Part shown: piece by piece, positions 34,696 to 44,094 of the stretch
Numbering within the stretch: position 1 is the stretch's first letter
Layout: each line of letters begins with the position of its first letter
Assembly: GCF_038446955.1 (NCBI RefSeq)
Contig: NZ_CP151803.1
Coordinates: 7,524,366-7,588,365 of the forward strand
Source of the DNA: Pedobacter sp. FW305-3-2-15-E-R2A2
GTDB lineage: Bacteria; Bacteroidota; Bacteroidia; Sphingobacteriales; Sphingobacteriaceae
Direction of reading: 5' to 3'
Length of the DNA stretch: 64,000 bases
Made by a program: the position numbers and the translations under genes
Notes under the pieces: generated by a model
Database searches by the model: none
Told to the model about the DNA's origin: nothing
Seen by the model: the letters and a program-made list of their open reading frames with translations, nothing else

Positions 34696-35563
34696 AAATT
34701 CCTTTTACACGGCCTTCCAGTAATTCTGTCGGCGCATACCCGAATTGCTTTTTGAAAATAAAGGAGAAATGAGATAAGTTTTCAAAACCAACTTCAAAGA
34801 TGATCTCCGTTGGTTTTTTATGTTTTTCACTAATCATGTAATGTGCGAGTTCCAACCGTCTTTGGGTAAGCCATTTTTGAGGTGTGGTATTGTAGCTCTT
34901 CTTAAAATCCCGCTTAAAAGTGGTGATACTTCTGCCGGTAAGGTATCCAAATTTCTCCATGGTCATATTGAACATGTAATTCTTCTCCATAAAGCTGGTC
35001 AGGTCAACTTTTCCGGGTTCTTCAAAATTAGCCAATACACTGTCAATTTCAGGATCAATAGCTCTCAGGATGCTGATTGCTTCCTTAATTTTTAAAGCGG
35101 CGATGTGTTCAGGAAGTTCCTGCACCTCGAAATAAGGGATTAATGAGGTCAGGCAGCTTTGGAGTAAAGGATGGTTGTTGAAGCTTCGGATTTTTGGAAT
35201 GGGGGTAATGCTGGTGGTAACGTTGAGGTCTGCATAAAAATCACGAAGTGTTTTTGCAGATAACAGCATCACTACCGTTTTATGTGGTAAGCCATCTTTT
35301 GGAAAATTGATGACCGTGGCGGGCTGATTTCTTGGGATTAAAAAAATATCACCCGTTTTAAAGTGATGGCTTTCCTCTGCCTGAATTATTTTTGTTTCAC
35401 CGGAAATGAACCAGATTAGCATATGGTGGTCAAATATGACATCTGATTTGAAAAGCTTATCCTCATAACAGGAAAGCTTGATGTCAGGAGTGATGTATTT
35501 TGAAATGTGCTCCATAAGTCTGGTTGGTCTGATTGATGATTTATCAAATTGAAAATACGACAA
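34694..35563 (-). CDS. AraC-family transcriptional regulator
   Basis: This 289-residue protein has an N-terminal cupin-like sensor (~20-110; HHFKTGDIFLIPRNQPATVINFP). Two C-terminal helix-turn-helix motifs are at ~190-280: FGYLTGRSITTFKRDFKKSYNTTPQKWL, then PTEIIFEVGFENLSHFSFIFKKQFGYAPTEL. It lies 66 bp downstream of an SDR gene on the same strand and may control it. The fucose operon starts 1.4 kb away on the other strand and is a less certain target. Confidence 0.9.
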   Translation of the reverse strand: MSYFQFDKSSIRPTRLMEHISKYITPDIKLSCYEDKLFKSDVIFDHHMLIWFISGETKIIQAEESHHFKTGDIFLIPRNQPATVINFPKDGLPHKTVVMLLSAKTLRDFYADLNVTTSITPIPKIRSFNNHPLLQSCLTSLIPYFEVQELPEHIAALKIKEAISILRAIDPEIDSVLANFEEPGKVDLTSFMEKNYMFNMTMEKFGYLTGRSITTFKRDFKKSYNTTPQKWLTQRRLELAHYMISEKHKKPTEIIFEVGFENLSHFSFIFKKQFGYAPTELLEGRVKGI

Positions 35564-35629
35564 AAATTACCTTTGTTGTATTCGTTGTCTAAAATTGAAT
35601 TCCTTTCTGCTAAGCCGATTTGGAAATGG

Positions 35630-36649
35630 TTACTGAGTATGGAAGGTCAGCCCTGTCATTTCTTCACTTAATGTCCACAATCTTTTAGCACTCCCCTCAT
35701 CCAGTGCATAAGGTTGCACGCCACGTAAGGTGGAAGGCTCGTCGTATTTGTGTTCAATAGTTCCCATGTCCAGCACTGCAATGTCTGAATCTTCGCAATA
35801 TACCCCACCAATGCTGTTAAGTAAAGGACTTACAGCACACCAGACTGTTGTGGCTGCACCTTGTGGAATCGTTTTTAATTTATTGGCCACTTCCTGTTTA
35901 ATGATGCCATCAGCGTCATAGGTCCCCATCTTCTGGAAGAGTGCGATAGGCTCTTCTCTGCCAAGATCAGTACCATAAACAGAACCGGGATGCAGGGAGT
36001 AGGCCCTGATGTTGAACTCCTGGCCACGATTGTCCAGTTCAAGGGCGAATAAGTTGCCTGCTGTTTTTGACTGGCCATAGCCGAGCAGGGTGTCATATTC
36101 ACGATGCTCAAAATTAGGATCTTCAAAATCGAAAGCTGACATCTGGTGACCGAAAGAGGAAACATTGATCACTCTGGCTCCATTTGCCTTTTTAAGGGAA
36201 GGCCATAACCTGGCCGCAAGTTGAAACTGTCCGAGGTGATTGGTGGCCAGTTGAGATTCTATACCACGGCTGTCTCTTCTCAATGGCACCCACATGATGC
36301 CTGCGTTGTTGATCAGCAGATGTAATGGTCTGCCTGATGCCAGGAATTTTTCTGCAAAAGTATCAATGGAATCCGGATTGATGAGGTCCATTGTTTCCAG
36401 TTCTACGTTAGGGATACCCTGGAGGTTTTTCTTTGCTTTTTCCATGTCCCTTGCAGGAACAATCACGGTTGCTCCGGCGGAAGCAAGGACTTTAGTCGTT
36501 TCCAGGCCGATACCGGTGTTTCCACCTGTTACGATTGCAATTTTTCCATTGAGATTGATCCCTTTGATGACCTCAGCTGCTGTTGATGTGGCGTTAAATC
36601 CTGAACCGAGCGGTTGTTGTAACGCACCTTGATAGTTGTTCTTTTTCAT
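35630..36649 (-). CDS. Short-chain dehydrogenase/reductase, retinol-dehydrogenase-like
   Basis: From ATG 36649 (another start codon lies 8 codons upstream) this is a ~339-residue classical SDR. It has the NAD(P)-binding motif VTGGNTGIGLETTK, NNAGIMW, a catalytic Ser in INVSSFGH and YGQSKTAGN with the Tyr and Lys of the active site. It is longer than the usual 250 residues, like plant/animal retinol dehydrogenase or WWOX-type members. The substrate is unknown. It is probably co-regulated with the AraC gene downstream. Confidence 0.85.
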   Translation of the reverse strand: MKKNNYQGALQQPLGSGFNATSTAAEVIKGINLNGKIAIVTGGNTGIGLETTKVLASAGATVIVPARDMEKAKKNLQGIPNVELETMDLINPDSIDTFAEKFLASGRPLHLLINNAGIMWVPLRRDSRGIESQLATNHLGQFQLAARLWPSLKKANGARVINVSSFGHQMSAFDFEDPNFEHREYDTLLGYGQSKTAGNLFALELDNRGQEFNIRAYSLHPGSVYGTDLGREEPIALFQKMGTYDADGIIKQEVANKLKTIPQGAATTVWCAVSPLLNSIGGVYCEDSDIAVLDMGTIEHKYDEPSTLRGVQPYALDEGSAKRLWTLSEEMTGLTFHTQ

Positions 36650-36976
36650 GTCAATTTTGTTTTGTTGACACAAAAGTAGGGGAGATTGAAAGGATCAACT
36701 TTGTTTTAAAGACCTATTTTGCTTTGTTTTAAGGACCGGTTAATTTGCTCTTTATCCCATTATTGTTCCCTGCTTTAAATGCTGCAGTTCATTCTTTAAG
36801 CCCCCTGCTGCGCGTATTTTTATTTAGGTAACAATCTTATGTCTGCCAAAATCGCTTAATCATTTGACAAATACAGAAAACTTTATACCCTTCAATTTCC
36901 TTTCTTTGAATTAGCCGCTTTTAATTAAATTGAATACGTCTTAAAAAGAACCACCTAAATCCAAATAGAATTGACG
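36650..36976 (+). promoter_or_regulatory. Promoter region of the fucose operon
   Basis: This ~330-base gap between divergent genes has no coding potential. It contains the 16-base motif (36845-36860) shared with the GH20 upstream region, a TTAATTAA-containing AT-rich palindrome near 36921-36930, and a TTTCTTTG sequence at 36901-36908 that is one base off the TAnnTTTG box. Confidence 0.45.
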
Positions 36977-39121
36977 ATGAAACATAAATCAGGCATTCTG
37001 CTGTTCATGCTCCTGCTTTGGAGCAGTTTTAGTTTTTCACAACATGATCCAAAAGCTTTAAAAGCCTGGCAGGATCAGAAGTATACGATGTTTATCCATT
37101 ATGGCATCTATTCCGTATTGGGTGGAGTCTGGGAAGGAAAACCGGTAAGTAAAGGCTTAAGTGAGCAAATTCAGGCCCATGCAGGAATCTATAGCGATAC
37201 CTATGCTAAAGTCGCTAAAAGGTTTAATCCGGAAAAATGGAATCCCGATTCTATGGTCTCTCTGGCAAAAAAAGCAGGGATGCGATCTATTGTGATCACT
37301 TCTAAACACCATGATGGCTTTTGCATGTTTAAAACGAATACCACTGATTTTAATGTGGTAGATGCGACGCCCTATAAAAGAGATGTTTTAAAGGAGCTTT
37401 CTGAGGCTTGTAAACGTGGAGGGTTGCGCTTCGGATTGTACTTTTCGCTGATCGACTGGCATTTTCCTCAGGCTTCACCGATCTCAAGCAGCAACTCGGA
37501 TTACATCACTCCGGAGCATGTGGAATATAATAAAAAACAGATCACAGAATTGTTGAGCAATTATGGCCCGGTATCGGAGCTATGGTTTGATATGGGTTCT
37601 CAGAGTGCAGCAGAGAGCAAGGAATTGAGAGATTTGGTTCATCGCCTTCAGCCAGACTGTATGATAGGCAGCCGGATTGGAAATGACATGGGCGATTTTA
37701 ATGTGATGGGGGATAACCAGGAACCCGATTATACGATTGGCGTGCCATGGCAATCTCCTGCCTCTTTCTTTGATGAAACCTGGAGCTATCGTTCCTGGCA
37801 GAATCGCGGAAGCGAAGAAGAGAAAACAAGAGAGAAGCTAACCAGTCTGATTCGTGTGGTGAGCAGGGGCGGAAACTTTTTGTTGAATATCGGTCCGAAG
37901 GGGGATGGAAGTGTGGTAGATTTTGAAAAAGATGTGCTGTTGAAAATAGGAAAATGGCTAGATAAAAACGGGGAAGCAATTTATGGTGCTGATCCCGATC
38001 CTTTCCATATCTCCTTTAAGTGGGGCAGCTTAACGAGCAAAACCAACAAGATTTTTTTACACTTGCTGGAGCGCCCGGAAAATGGACAGATTACCTTACC
38101 CGGACTTCAGGGCAAGATCAAAAGTATAGCTGTTCTTGGAGAGGCAAAGCAGAAACTAACTTTCTCACAGGATCAGTCGGGGGTAAAGATCAACGTGCCG
38201 GCAGGTCTTGACATCAATAAAGAATTTAAAGTAATTGCGATCACTTTTGTAAATGGATATCAGGTTCCACCTGCAAATATCATTGCGCTAAACAACGAAG
38301 AAATCATACTTAATTCCCATAATGCTTTTAAGCATTACAGCAATTCCGGAATTGATTACAATACCAGATATCAAAGTACGGTTAAAGAATCCTGGACCTT
38401 AAAAGCCATGACAACCGGAAAGTACATCCCGAGAATCTATTATTCAGATCAGGAAAAAAATACAACCATAGATCTGGAACTGAATGGAAAGGTTTCTACG
38501 GTTTCTTTCTCTGATGGAAAGCTAGAAGAACTTCCAAAATCCGGAGCGGTCAGCTGGGGTACAATTTATCTTTCCGGACCATCAGGAGCTGGTATTGATG
38601 GTTTTCCAGGGGATATTCATGCCATAAACCCAGAAAAAGGATGGGGAAGGAATACAGATCAAACCTGGACAAAGAAAACGGAATGGAAAAATAATGAACA
38701 GTATACCTTACCTGCGGAAACAGAGACTGCAATCTATCTGATGCAGGAGATCAATTCCGAAGCAGATCAGTCTTACCTTGCCGGAATAACGAGCACTGAT
38801 GGTGTCATTGTCACCCTGAACGGTGAGGTCCTGGCTAAGCACAACAATCCTTTTAAAGAAGCGAAACTGAATGATGTGATTTTGCTGCCATTGAAAAAAG
38901 GTAAGAACCAATTGCTGGTGAAATTTTATAATGGTTATAAAAAAGACATCACCGTAGGAATCAGCAATAATTTAAAACAGCAGATCTATTCCAAAGACCT
39001 GCCGGAACTGAATACGGAAAAGGGAAAATACTATCCTTTCAGCTGGCAGCTGCACCGCCCTTTGTCTCCGCATACTACACTGGGATTGTCAAATGTTGCC
39101 CTTAAATTGTATAGAAAGTAG
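36977..39121 (+). CDS. Exported alpha-L-fucosidase, GH29
   Basis: This 714-residue enzyme (ATG 36977; a TTG two codons earlier is less likely) has a signal peptide at ~1-22. The GH29 barrel covers ~25-335: FIHYGIYSVLGGVWEG, SIVITSKHHDGFCMFKT and VSELWFDMGS with the likely nucleophile D205, as in the family's WFD motif. A beta-sandwich follows, plus a further C-terminal carbohydrate-binding-like part (~450-700). It releases L-fucose outside the cytoplasm. It heads an operon with a fucose permease and catabolic enzymes, so import and breakdown of its product are encoded directly downstream. Confidence 0.95.
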   Translation: MKHKSGILLFMLLLWSSFSFSQHDPKALKAWQDQKYTMFIHYGIYSVLGGVWEGKPVSKGLSEQIQAHAGIYSDTYAKVAKRFNPEKWNPDSMVSLAKKAGMRSIVITSKHHDGFCMFKTNTTDFNVVDATPYKRDVLKELSEACKRGGLRFGLYFSLIDWHFPQASPISSSNSDYITPEHVEYNKKQITELLSNYGPVSELWFDMGSQSAAESKELRDLVHRLQPDCMIGSRIGNDMGDFNVMGDNQEPDYTIGVPWQSPASFFDETWSYRSWQNRGSEEEKTREKLTSLIRVVSRGGNFLLNIGPKGDGSVVDFEKDVLLKIGKWLDKNGEAIYGADPDPFHISFKWGSLTSKTNKIFLHLLERPENGQITLPGLQGKIKSIAVLGEAKQKLTFSQDQSGVKINVPAGLDINKEFKVIAITFVNGYQVPPANIIALNNEEIILNSHNAFKHYSNSGIDYNTRYQSTVKESWTLKAMTTGKYIPRIYYSDQEKNTTIDLELNGKVSTVSFSDGKLEELPKSGAVSWGTIYLSGPSGAGIDGFPGDIHAINPEKGWGRNTDQTWTKKTEWKNNEQYTLPAETETAIYLMQEINSEADQSYLAGITSTDGVIVTLNGEVLAKHNNPFKEAKLNDVILLPLKKGKNQLLVKFYNGYKKDITVGISNNLKQQIYSKDLPELNTEKGKYYPFSWQLHRPLSPHTTLGLSNVALKLYRK

Positions 39122-39205
39122 CCAAAATCATTTAATGATATGATAAAATCATAAAATAAAATGTAACATAATTCGCGTCCTTTGGATAACCAAAAAATTA
39201 AACCA

Positions 39206-40462
39206 ATGACTAAAAATAAATACCTTTTTCCATTCATCATGATCACGTCCCTGTTTTTTATGTGGGGTTTCGTGCACAATCTTGATCCAATCCTTATTCC
39301 TCACCTGAAGAAGTCGTTCAGCCTTTCTACACTGCAGGCTTCACTGGTGGATTCCGCGGTATTTATTGCTTACTTCCTGATGGCATTACCTGCAGGGTTT
39401 ATCATGAAAAAGTATGGATACAAAACAGGTATCATCATTGGTTTGCTGTTATTTGCAATAGGGTCATTTTTATTCATTCCCGCGGCAAATACACAGCTTT
39501 ACTTTTTCTTCCTGATTGCACTTTTTATTATTGCCTGCGGACTGACGATTCTGGAAACCGCAGCAAACCCATATGCTTCTCTACTCGGGCCAGCGGAAAC
39601 CTCGACCTTCCGACTGAACTTCGCACAGTCCTTTAACGGGCTGGCGGCAACGCTTGCGCCAATTATCGGAGCGAAGATCATCCTGACAAAAGGATATTCA
39701 GATACAGAGCTAAATGCCATGACCGAGTCTGCGAAACAGGTGGCTTTAGCCTCGGAGGCTTCCAGTGTAAAAATGCCTTACCTTATTCTGGGCAGCATTA
39801 TTTTAGTGATTGCGATCATCTTCGCTTTCTTAAAGCTGCCGGAGATTAAAGAAACAGAACAAAAAGAAGGAGAGAAAACGGGCATCTTTCATGCCTTGGC
39901 ACACCGTCACCTGAGCTGGGCCGTTGCTGCACAGTTTTTCTATGTAGGTGCACAGGTCTGTGTATTCAGCTTTTTCATCTTATATGCCACCAAAGCGGCG
40001 GGAATAGACGAGCAACAGGCGGCAAAATATGCAGGATATGGAATGGGAATGGCTTTCATGGTGGGCAGATTTTTCGGAACCTTCCTGATGAAATTCATCA
40101 GTGCAGGAAAGCTCCTGTCGATCTATGCTTTTATTAATGTCATTTTATGTATCGTAGCCATAACATCCAGTGGAACTATTGCGTTGTATGCGGTAATAGG
40201 CATTGCCTTTTTTATGTCGATCATGTTCCCAACCATCTTTTCTCTGGGAATTAAAGATCTTGGTAAGGATACTAAATTTGGAAGTAGCTTAATCATTATG
40301 TCTATCGTTGGCGGTGCCATATTGCCTCCGGTAATGGGGTATATCAGCGATTTGACGCACAATATTCAAGTGGGATATATTGTCCCTTTAATCTGTTTTG
40401 TAGTGGTATTCCTGTTTGGCATAAAAGGCCATAAGGTGATTGAAAATAAAAGTTATGAGTAA
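39206..40462 (+). CDS. fucP: L-fucose:H+ symporter, FucP-like MFS permease
   Basis: This ~418-residue major facilitator protein has 12 predicted helices. ATG 39206 is preferred over the TTG at 39182. FucP-type motifs include FFMWGFVHNLDPILIPHLKKSF near the start, FIIACGLTILETAANPYASLLGP (~105-130) and RLNFAQSFNGLAATLAPIIG. It should carry fucose across the inner membrane. It overlaps the mutarotase gene by 8 bp. Confidence 0.9.
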   Translation: MTKNKYLFPFIMITSLFFMWGFVHNLDPILIPHLKKSFSLSTLQASLVDSAVFIAYFLMALPAGFIMKKYGYKTGIIIGLLLFAIGSFLFIPAANTQLYFFFLIALFIIACGLTILETAANPYASLLGPAETSTFRLNFAQSFNGLAATLAPIIGAKIILTKGYSDTELNAMTESAKQVALASEASSVKMPYLILGSIILVIAIIFAFLKLPEIKETEQKEGEKTGIFHALAHRHLSWAVAAQFFYVGAQVCVFSFFILYATKAAGIDEQQAAKYAGYGMGMAFMVGRFFGTFLMKFISAGKLLSIYAFINVILCIVAITSSGTIALYAVIGIAFFMSIMFPTIFSLGIKDLGKDTKFGSSLIIMSIVGGAILPPVMGYISDLTHNIQVGYIVPLICFVVVFLFGIKGHKVIENKSYE

Positions 40463-40787
40463 GCAATATTATTTAACGCTGGATTTGAAAGCGGATGATC
40501 AGCTGATCGCAGAATACGAGGAAATGCATAAGGCAGTTTGGCCGGAGATTATAGAAAGCATCAAATCGTCAGGAATTCTGAATATGGAGATCTACAGGAC
40601 AGGTAACCGCCTGTTCATGATCATGGAGGTGAGCGAGGACTTTAGTTTCGAGCAAAAAGCGGCGATGGATGCCGGAAATGAAAAGGTCCAGGAATGGGAA
40701 ACATTAATGTGGAAATATCAACAGGCAGTACCGGGAGCGAAACCTGGTGAGAAATGGATGATGATGGATAAAATATTTCAATTATAA
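40455..40787 (+). CDS. Sugar mutarotase, RhaM-like, probably for L-fucose
   Basis: A 110-residue ferredoxin-like protein of the L-rhamnose mutarotase family: YYLTLDLKADDQLIAEYEEMHKAVWPEI, MEIYRTGNRLFMIMEV, WETLMWKYQQAVPGAKPGEKW. It should equilibrate the alpha and beta anomers of the sugar. The operon points to L-fucose rather than rhamnose as substrate (6-deoxyhexoses are similar). ATG 40455 overlaps the fucP stop. Confidence 0.85.
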   Translation: MSKQYYLTLDLKADDQLIAEYEEMHKAVWPEIIESIKSSGILNMEIYRTGNRLFMIMEVSEDFSFEQKAAMDAGNEKVQEWETLMWKYQQAVPGAKPGEKWMMMDKIFQL

Positions 40788-40793
40788 AGGGTA

Positions 40794-42452
40794 ATGTCAG
40801 CAAGCACTAAAAGTAGTTTTTTACAAATCCATCCGGATGATAATGTTCTGGTAGCCTTACAGGATCTACCTAAAGGACAGGTCATCGAATGGAATAATTC
40901 ACAGATCATCTTACAGGATGACATCCGTGCAAAACATAAATTCTTTATCACAGACCTGAAGGTAGACGACGAGGTATTGATGTATGGGGTCCTGGTTGGA
41001 AAAGCCACTACTCCGATTCTTAAAGGAGGTCTGATGACCACCGATAACATTCATCACGCTTCGCAGGATTATAGTTTCAGGGACGTAAATTACCAGTGGC
41101 AAAAACCAGATGTTTCTGCCTTTGTTAACCGTACTTTCAATGGCTATCACCGTAAAGACGGAAGAGTAGGAACGGCAAATTATTGGTTGTTTGTACCTAC
41201 AGTATTCTGCGAAAACAGAAACCTGGATGTGATCAAAGAATCTTTATACCATACCTTGGGTTATGCGGTAACAGATAAATACAGACTGTTTACGGATCAG
41301 CTGCTCAGCGCCTTCAATGAAGGCGAAAGCATTGCATCCTTTCAGCTGGATAGCCTTTCGACGATACAACCTGCAAAAAACAGGGTGTTTAAAAATGTGG
41401 ATGGGATTAAATTTCTAAACCACCAGGGAGGCTGCGGTGGCACAAGACAAGATTCAGCCTTGCTGAGTAATTTGCTGGCTGCTTATGCAGATCATCCCAA
41501 TGTGGCCGGAATTACGGTGCTAAGTCTGGGTTGTCAGCATTTGCAGACACAGGATTTGCTGAATGATGTAAAGAAAAGAAATCCTGCATTCGATAAGAAC
41601 ATCTTAATTTTTGAACAACAGCAGAGTCAGAGTGAGGAGCAACTGATAAAAGAAGCCATCCTTAAAACCTTTGTCGGGCTGACAGAAATTAACAAAATAG
41701 AACGCGCCCCGGCGCCACTGAGTAAGTTGTGTGTAGGGGTGAAATGCGGTGGAAGTGATGGTTTTAGCGGAATCTCTGCCAACCCATCAGTAGGTTATAC
41801 CTCTGATCTGTTGGTGGCTTTAGGTGCTAAAGTATTGCTTGCCGAATTCCCGGAATTATGTGGTGCAGAGCAGAACATTATCGACAGATGTGTGGATAAA
41901 CCTACTGCTGATAAATTTATTCGCCTGATGCAGGAATACGATGCACAGGCACATGCGGTAGGTTCTGGCTTTCATATGAACCCTTCGCCGGGAAATATTA
42001 AAGATGGCCTGATTACGGATGCGATAAAAAGTACCGGAGCTGCAAAAAAAGCAGGAACTTCACCGGTAGTTGATGTGTTGGATTATACGGAACCGGTAAC
42101 GAAACCAGGATTAAGTCTGGTATGTACTCCCGGAAATGATGTGGAAGCCACTACAGGGAAAGCCGCAAGTGGTGCAACCCTGATCTTGTTTACCACTGGT
42201 CTGGGAACGCCAACAGGAAATCCGGTATGTCCGGTGATCAAGGTGGCTACCAATACACAACTGGCGACAAGGATGAGTGACATCATTGATATTGATACGG
42301 GTGCGATCATCCGCGGAGAAAAAACAATTGAAGAGATGGGAATAGAAATTCTGGAATATTGCATCAAAGCTGCCAGTGGAGAAGTGACTCCGAAAGCAGT
42401 ATTGCTCAATCAGGATGATTTTATCCCATGGAAAAGAGGCGTTTCATTATAG
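40794..42452 (+). CDS. UxaA-family dehydratase, likely L-fuconate dehydratase
   Basis: This 552-residue protein combines an N-terminal SAF domain (~5-100) and the D-galactarate/altronate dehydratase domain. Visible motifs include NRTFNGYHRKDGRVGTANYWLFVPTVFCENRN, HQGGCGGTRQDS, LGCQHLQTQDL, VGVKCGGSDGFSGISANPSVGY and TTGLGTPTGNP. Altronate dehydratases remove water from sugar acids with Fe(II). In this operon the expected substrate is L-fuconate, giving 2-keto-3-deoxy-L-fuconate. Other bacteria use an unrelated enolase-superfamily enzyme for that step. The substrate is assigned by context. Confidence 0.8.
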   Translation: MSASTKSSFLQIHPDDNVLVALQDLPKGQVIEWNNSQIILQDDIRAKHKFFITDLKVDDEVLMYGVLVGKATTPILKGGLMTTDNIHHASQDYSFRDVNYQWQKPDVSAFVNRTFNGYHRKDGRVGTANYWLFVPTVFCENRNLDVIKESLYHTLGYAVTDKYRLFTDQLLSAFNEGESIASFQLDSLSTIQPAKNRVFKNVDGIKFLNHQGGCGGTRQDSALLSNLLAAYADHPNVAGITVLSLGCQHLQTQDLLNDVKKRNPAFDKNILIFEQQQSQSEEQLIKEAILKTFVGLTEINKIERAPAPLSKLCVGVKCGGSDGFSGISANPSVGYTSDLLVALGAKVLLAEFPELCGAEQNIIDRCVDKPTADKFIRLMQEYDAQAHAVGSGFHMNPSPGNIKDGLITDAIKSTGAAKKAGTSPVVDVLDYTEPVTKPGLSLVCTPGNDVEATTGKAASGATLILFTTGLGTPTGNPVCPVIKVATNTQLATRMSDIIDIDTGAIIRGEKTIEEMGIEILEYCIKAASGEVTPKAVLLNQDDFIPWKRGVSL

Positions 42453-42461
42453 CAATAAAAT

Positions 42462-43226
42462 ATGTTCAGTTTAAAAGGAAAATCAGCAATTATTACGGGT
42501 GGAGGTAGTGGAATAGGTAAAGCCATTTCCATGCTTTTTGCGAAGCAGGGCGCAAAGGTGCACATCATTGAATTGAATGCCGATGCGGCACAACAAACCG
42601 TAACAGAGATCGAAGCTGCAGGTGGAGCTGCTGCGGCTTATGGTTGTGATGTGAGCAATCAGGAAGCAGTCGTAAATACTTTCAGCCAGATTGGAGAAAT
42701 TGATATCTTAGTAAATAATGCAGGGATTGCCCATATCGGGAAGGCGGATACCACGAGTGAAGAAGACTTCACCAAAGTATTCAACGTGAACGTAAAAGGA
42801 GCTTATAACTGTTTATATGCCGGAATCCCGGCATTAAAGAAAAGTGGGTCAGGAGTGATCTTAAACATGGCTTCAATAGCGGCCGTGGTAGGGATTACAG
42901 ACCGTTTTGCGTATTCGATGAGTAAAGGGGCGATCTTTGCGATGACGCTCTCTGTAGCGCGGGATTATATGGCTGATGGCATCCGCTGCAACAGCATTTC
43001 TCCGGCAAGGGTACATACGCCTTTCGTAGATGGATTTATTGCTAAAAATTACGCGGGTCAGGAGGCAGAAGTCTTTGAGAAATTGTCTAAAAGCCAGCCT
43101 GTGGGACGAATGGGGAAACCTGAAGAAGTAGCCTCACTGGCATTGTACCTGTGTTCAGAAGAAGCAGGATTTATTACCGGAAATGATTATCCCCTTGATG
43201 GAGGATTTATTAAATTAAATAATTAA
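42462..43226 (+). CDS. SDR, likely 2-keto-3-deoxy-L-fuconate dehydrogenase
   Basis: This 254-residue classical SDR has TGGGSGIGKA for NAD(P) binding, NNAGIAHIG, Ser in NMASIAA and the YxxxK motif with Y151 and K155 (YSMSK). Family and operon position fit the oxidation of 2-keto-3-deoxy-L-fuconate at C4 to the 2,4-diketo acid. It lies between the dehydratase (9-bp gap) and the diketo-acid hydrolase (10-bp gap). The alternative role, L-fucose dehydrogenase, is better filled by the other SDR at 44922. Confidence 0.8.
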   Translation: MFSLKGKSAIITGGGSGIGKAISMLFAKQGAKVHIIELNADAAQQTVTEIEAAGGAAAAYGCDVSNQEAVVNTFSQIGEIDILVNNAGIAHIGKADTTSEEDFTKVFNVNVKGAYNCLYAGIPALKKSGSGVILNMASIAAVVGITDRFAYSMSKGAIFAMTLSVARDYMADGIRCNSISPARVHTPFVDGFIAKNYAGQEAEVFEKLSKSQPVGRMGKPEEVASLALYLCSEEAGFITGNDYPLDGGFIKLNN

Positions 43227-43236
43227 AAACACAAGA

Positions 43237-44094
43237 ATGAAATTAATCAGATGGGGAGCCGCCGATCAGGAAAAGACCGGTGTAATTATAAACGATATTT
43301 GGTACGATACTTCTGCCTTTGGCGAAGATTATAATGAGCAGTTTTTTCAGAACAACGGACTGGAAAGATTGTCTGCTTTTGTGAAAAATAATGAAACGGA
43401 ATTGCCGGTAGTACCAGCGGATACCCGCCTGGGATCTCCGGTAGCACGTCCCTCAAAGATTGTATGTATCGGCCTTAACTATGCAGATCATGCTAAAGAA
43501 ACAAATGCTCCACTTCCACCGGAACCGGTGATTTTCATGAAGTCGACTACCGCTTTGGTTGGACCTTTTGATGACATCATCATTCCTAAAAATTCAGTAA
43601 AAACGGATTGGGAAGTAGAACTTGCAGTAGTGATCGGTAAAAAAGCTTCCTATGTAGAAGAAGCGGATGCACTGGATTATGTTGCGGGTTATGTGTTACA
43701 CAATGATGTATCAGAAAGAGAGTTCCAGATCGAAAGAAACGGGACCTGGGATAAAGGAAAAGGTTGTGATACTTTCGCTCCTTTAGGGCCATTCCTGGCC
43801 ACAGCTGATGAATTGGCTGATGTGAACAACCTTCGCCTGTGGCTGACGGTAAATGGTCAGAAAATGCAGGATGGAAATACGTCCAACTTTATTTTTAATG
43901 TTCCTTTTGTGGTGGCTTATGTAAGTCAGTTTATGACTTTATTGCCGGGCGATGTGATTTCTACAGGCACTCCGGCAGGTGTAGGCCTAGGTTTTAAACC
44001 ACCTGTTTACCTTAAAGAAGGAGATGTGGTTGAGCTTGGTATCGATGGCCTTGGAACTTCCAGACAACAGGTAAAGAACTATGTTAAAAATTGA
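43237..44094 (+). CDS. FAH-family hydrolase, likely 2,4-diketo-3-deoxy-L-fuconate hydrolase
   Basis: This 285-residue fumarylacetoacetate-hydrolase-fold enzyme has IVCIGLNYADHAKE, then the metal-binding E-x-E in DWEVELAVVIG, DVSEREFQ, WDKGKGCDTFAPLGPF, and the C-terminal STGTPAGVGLGFKPP. In the non-phosphorylative route it splits the diketo acid into pyruvate and L-lactate. Its end overlaps the amidohydrolase start by 14 bp. Confidence 0.85.
   Translation: MKLIRWGAADQEKTGVIINDIWYDTSAFGEDYNEQFFQNNGLERLSAFVKNNETELPVVPADTRLGSPVARPSKIVCIGLNYADHAKETNAPLPPEPVIFMKSTTALVGPFDDIIIPKNSVKTDWEVELAVVIGKKASYVEEADALDYVAGYVLHNDVSEREFQIERNGTWDKGKGCDTFAPLGPFLATADELADVNNLRLWLTVNGQKMQDGNTSNFIFNVPFVVAYVSQFMTLLPGDVISTGTPAGVGLGFKPPVYLKEGDVVELGIDGLGTSRQQVKNYVKN

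Noticed and set aside
42462..43226. This SDR as the L-fucose dehydrogenase instead of the one at 44922
   Set aside because: Its place between the dehydratase and the diketo-acid hydrolase fits the C4 oxidation better. The assignment could still be reversed by assay.
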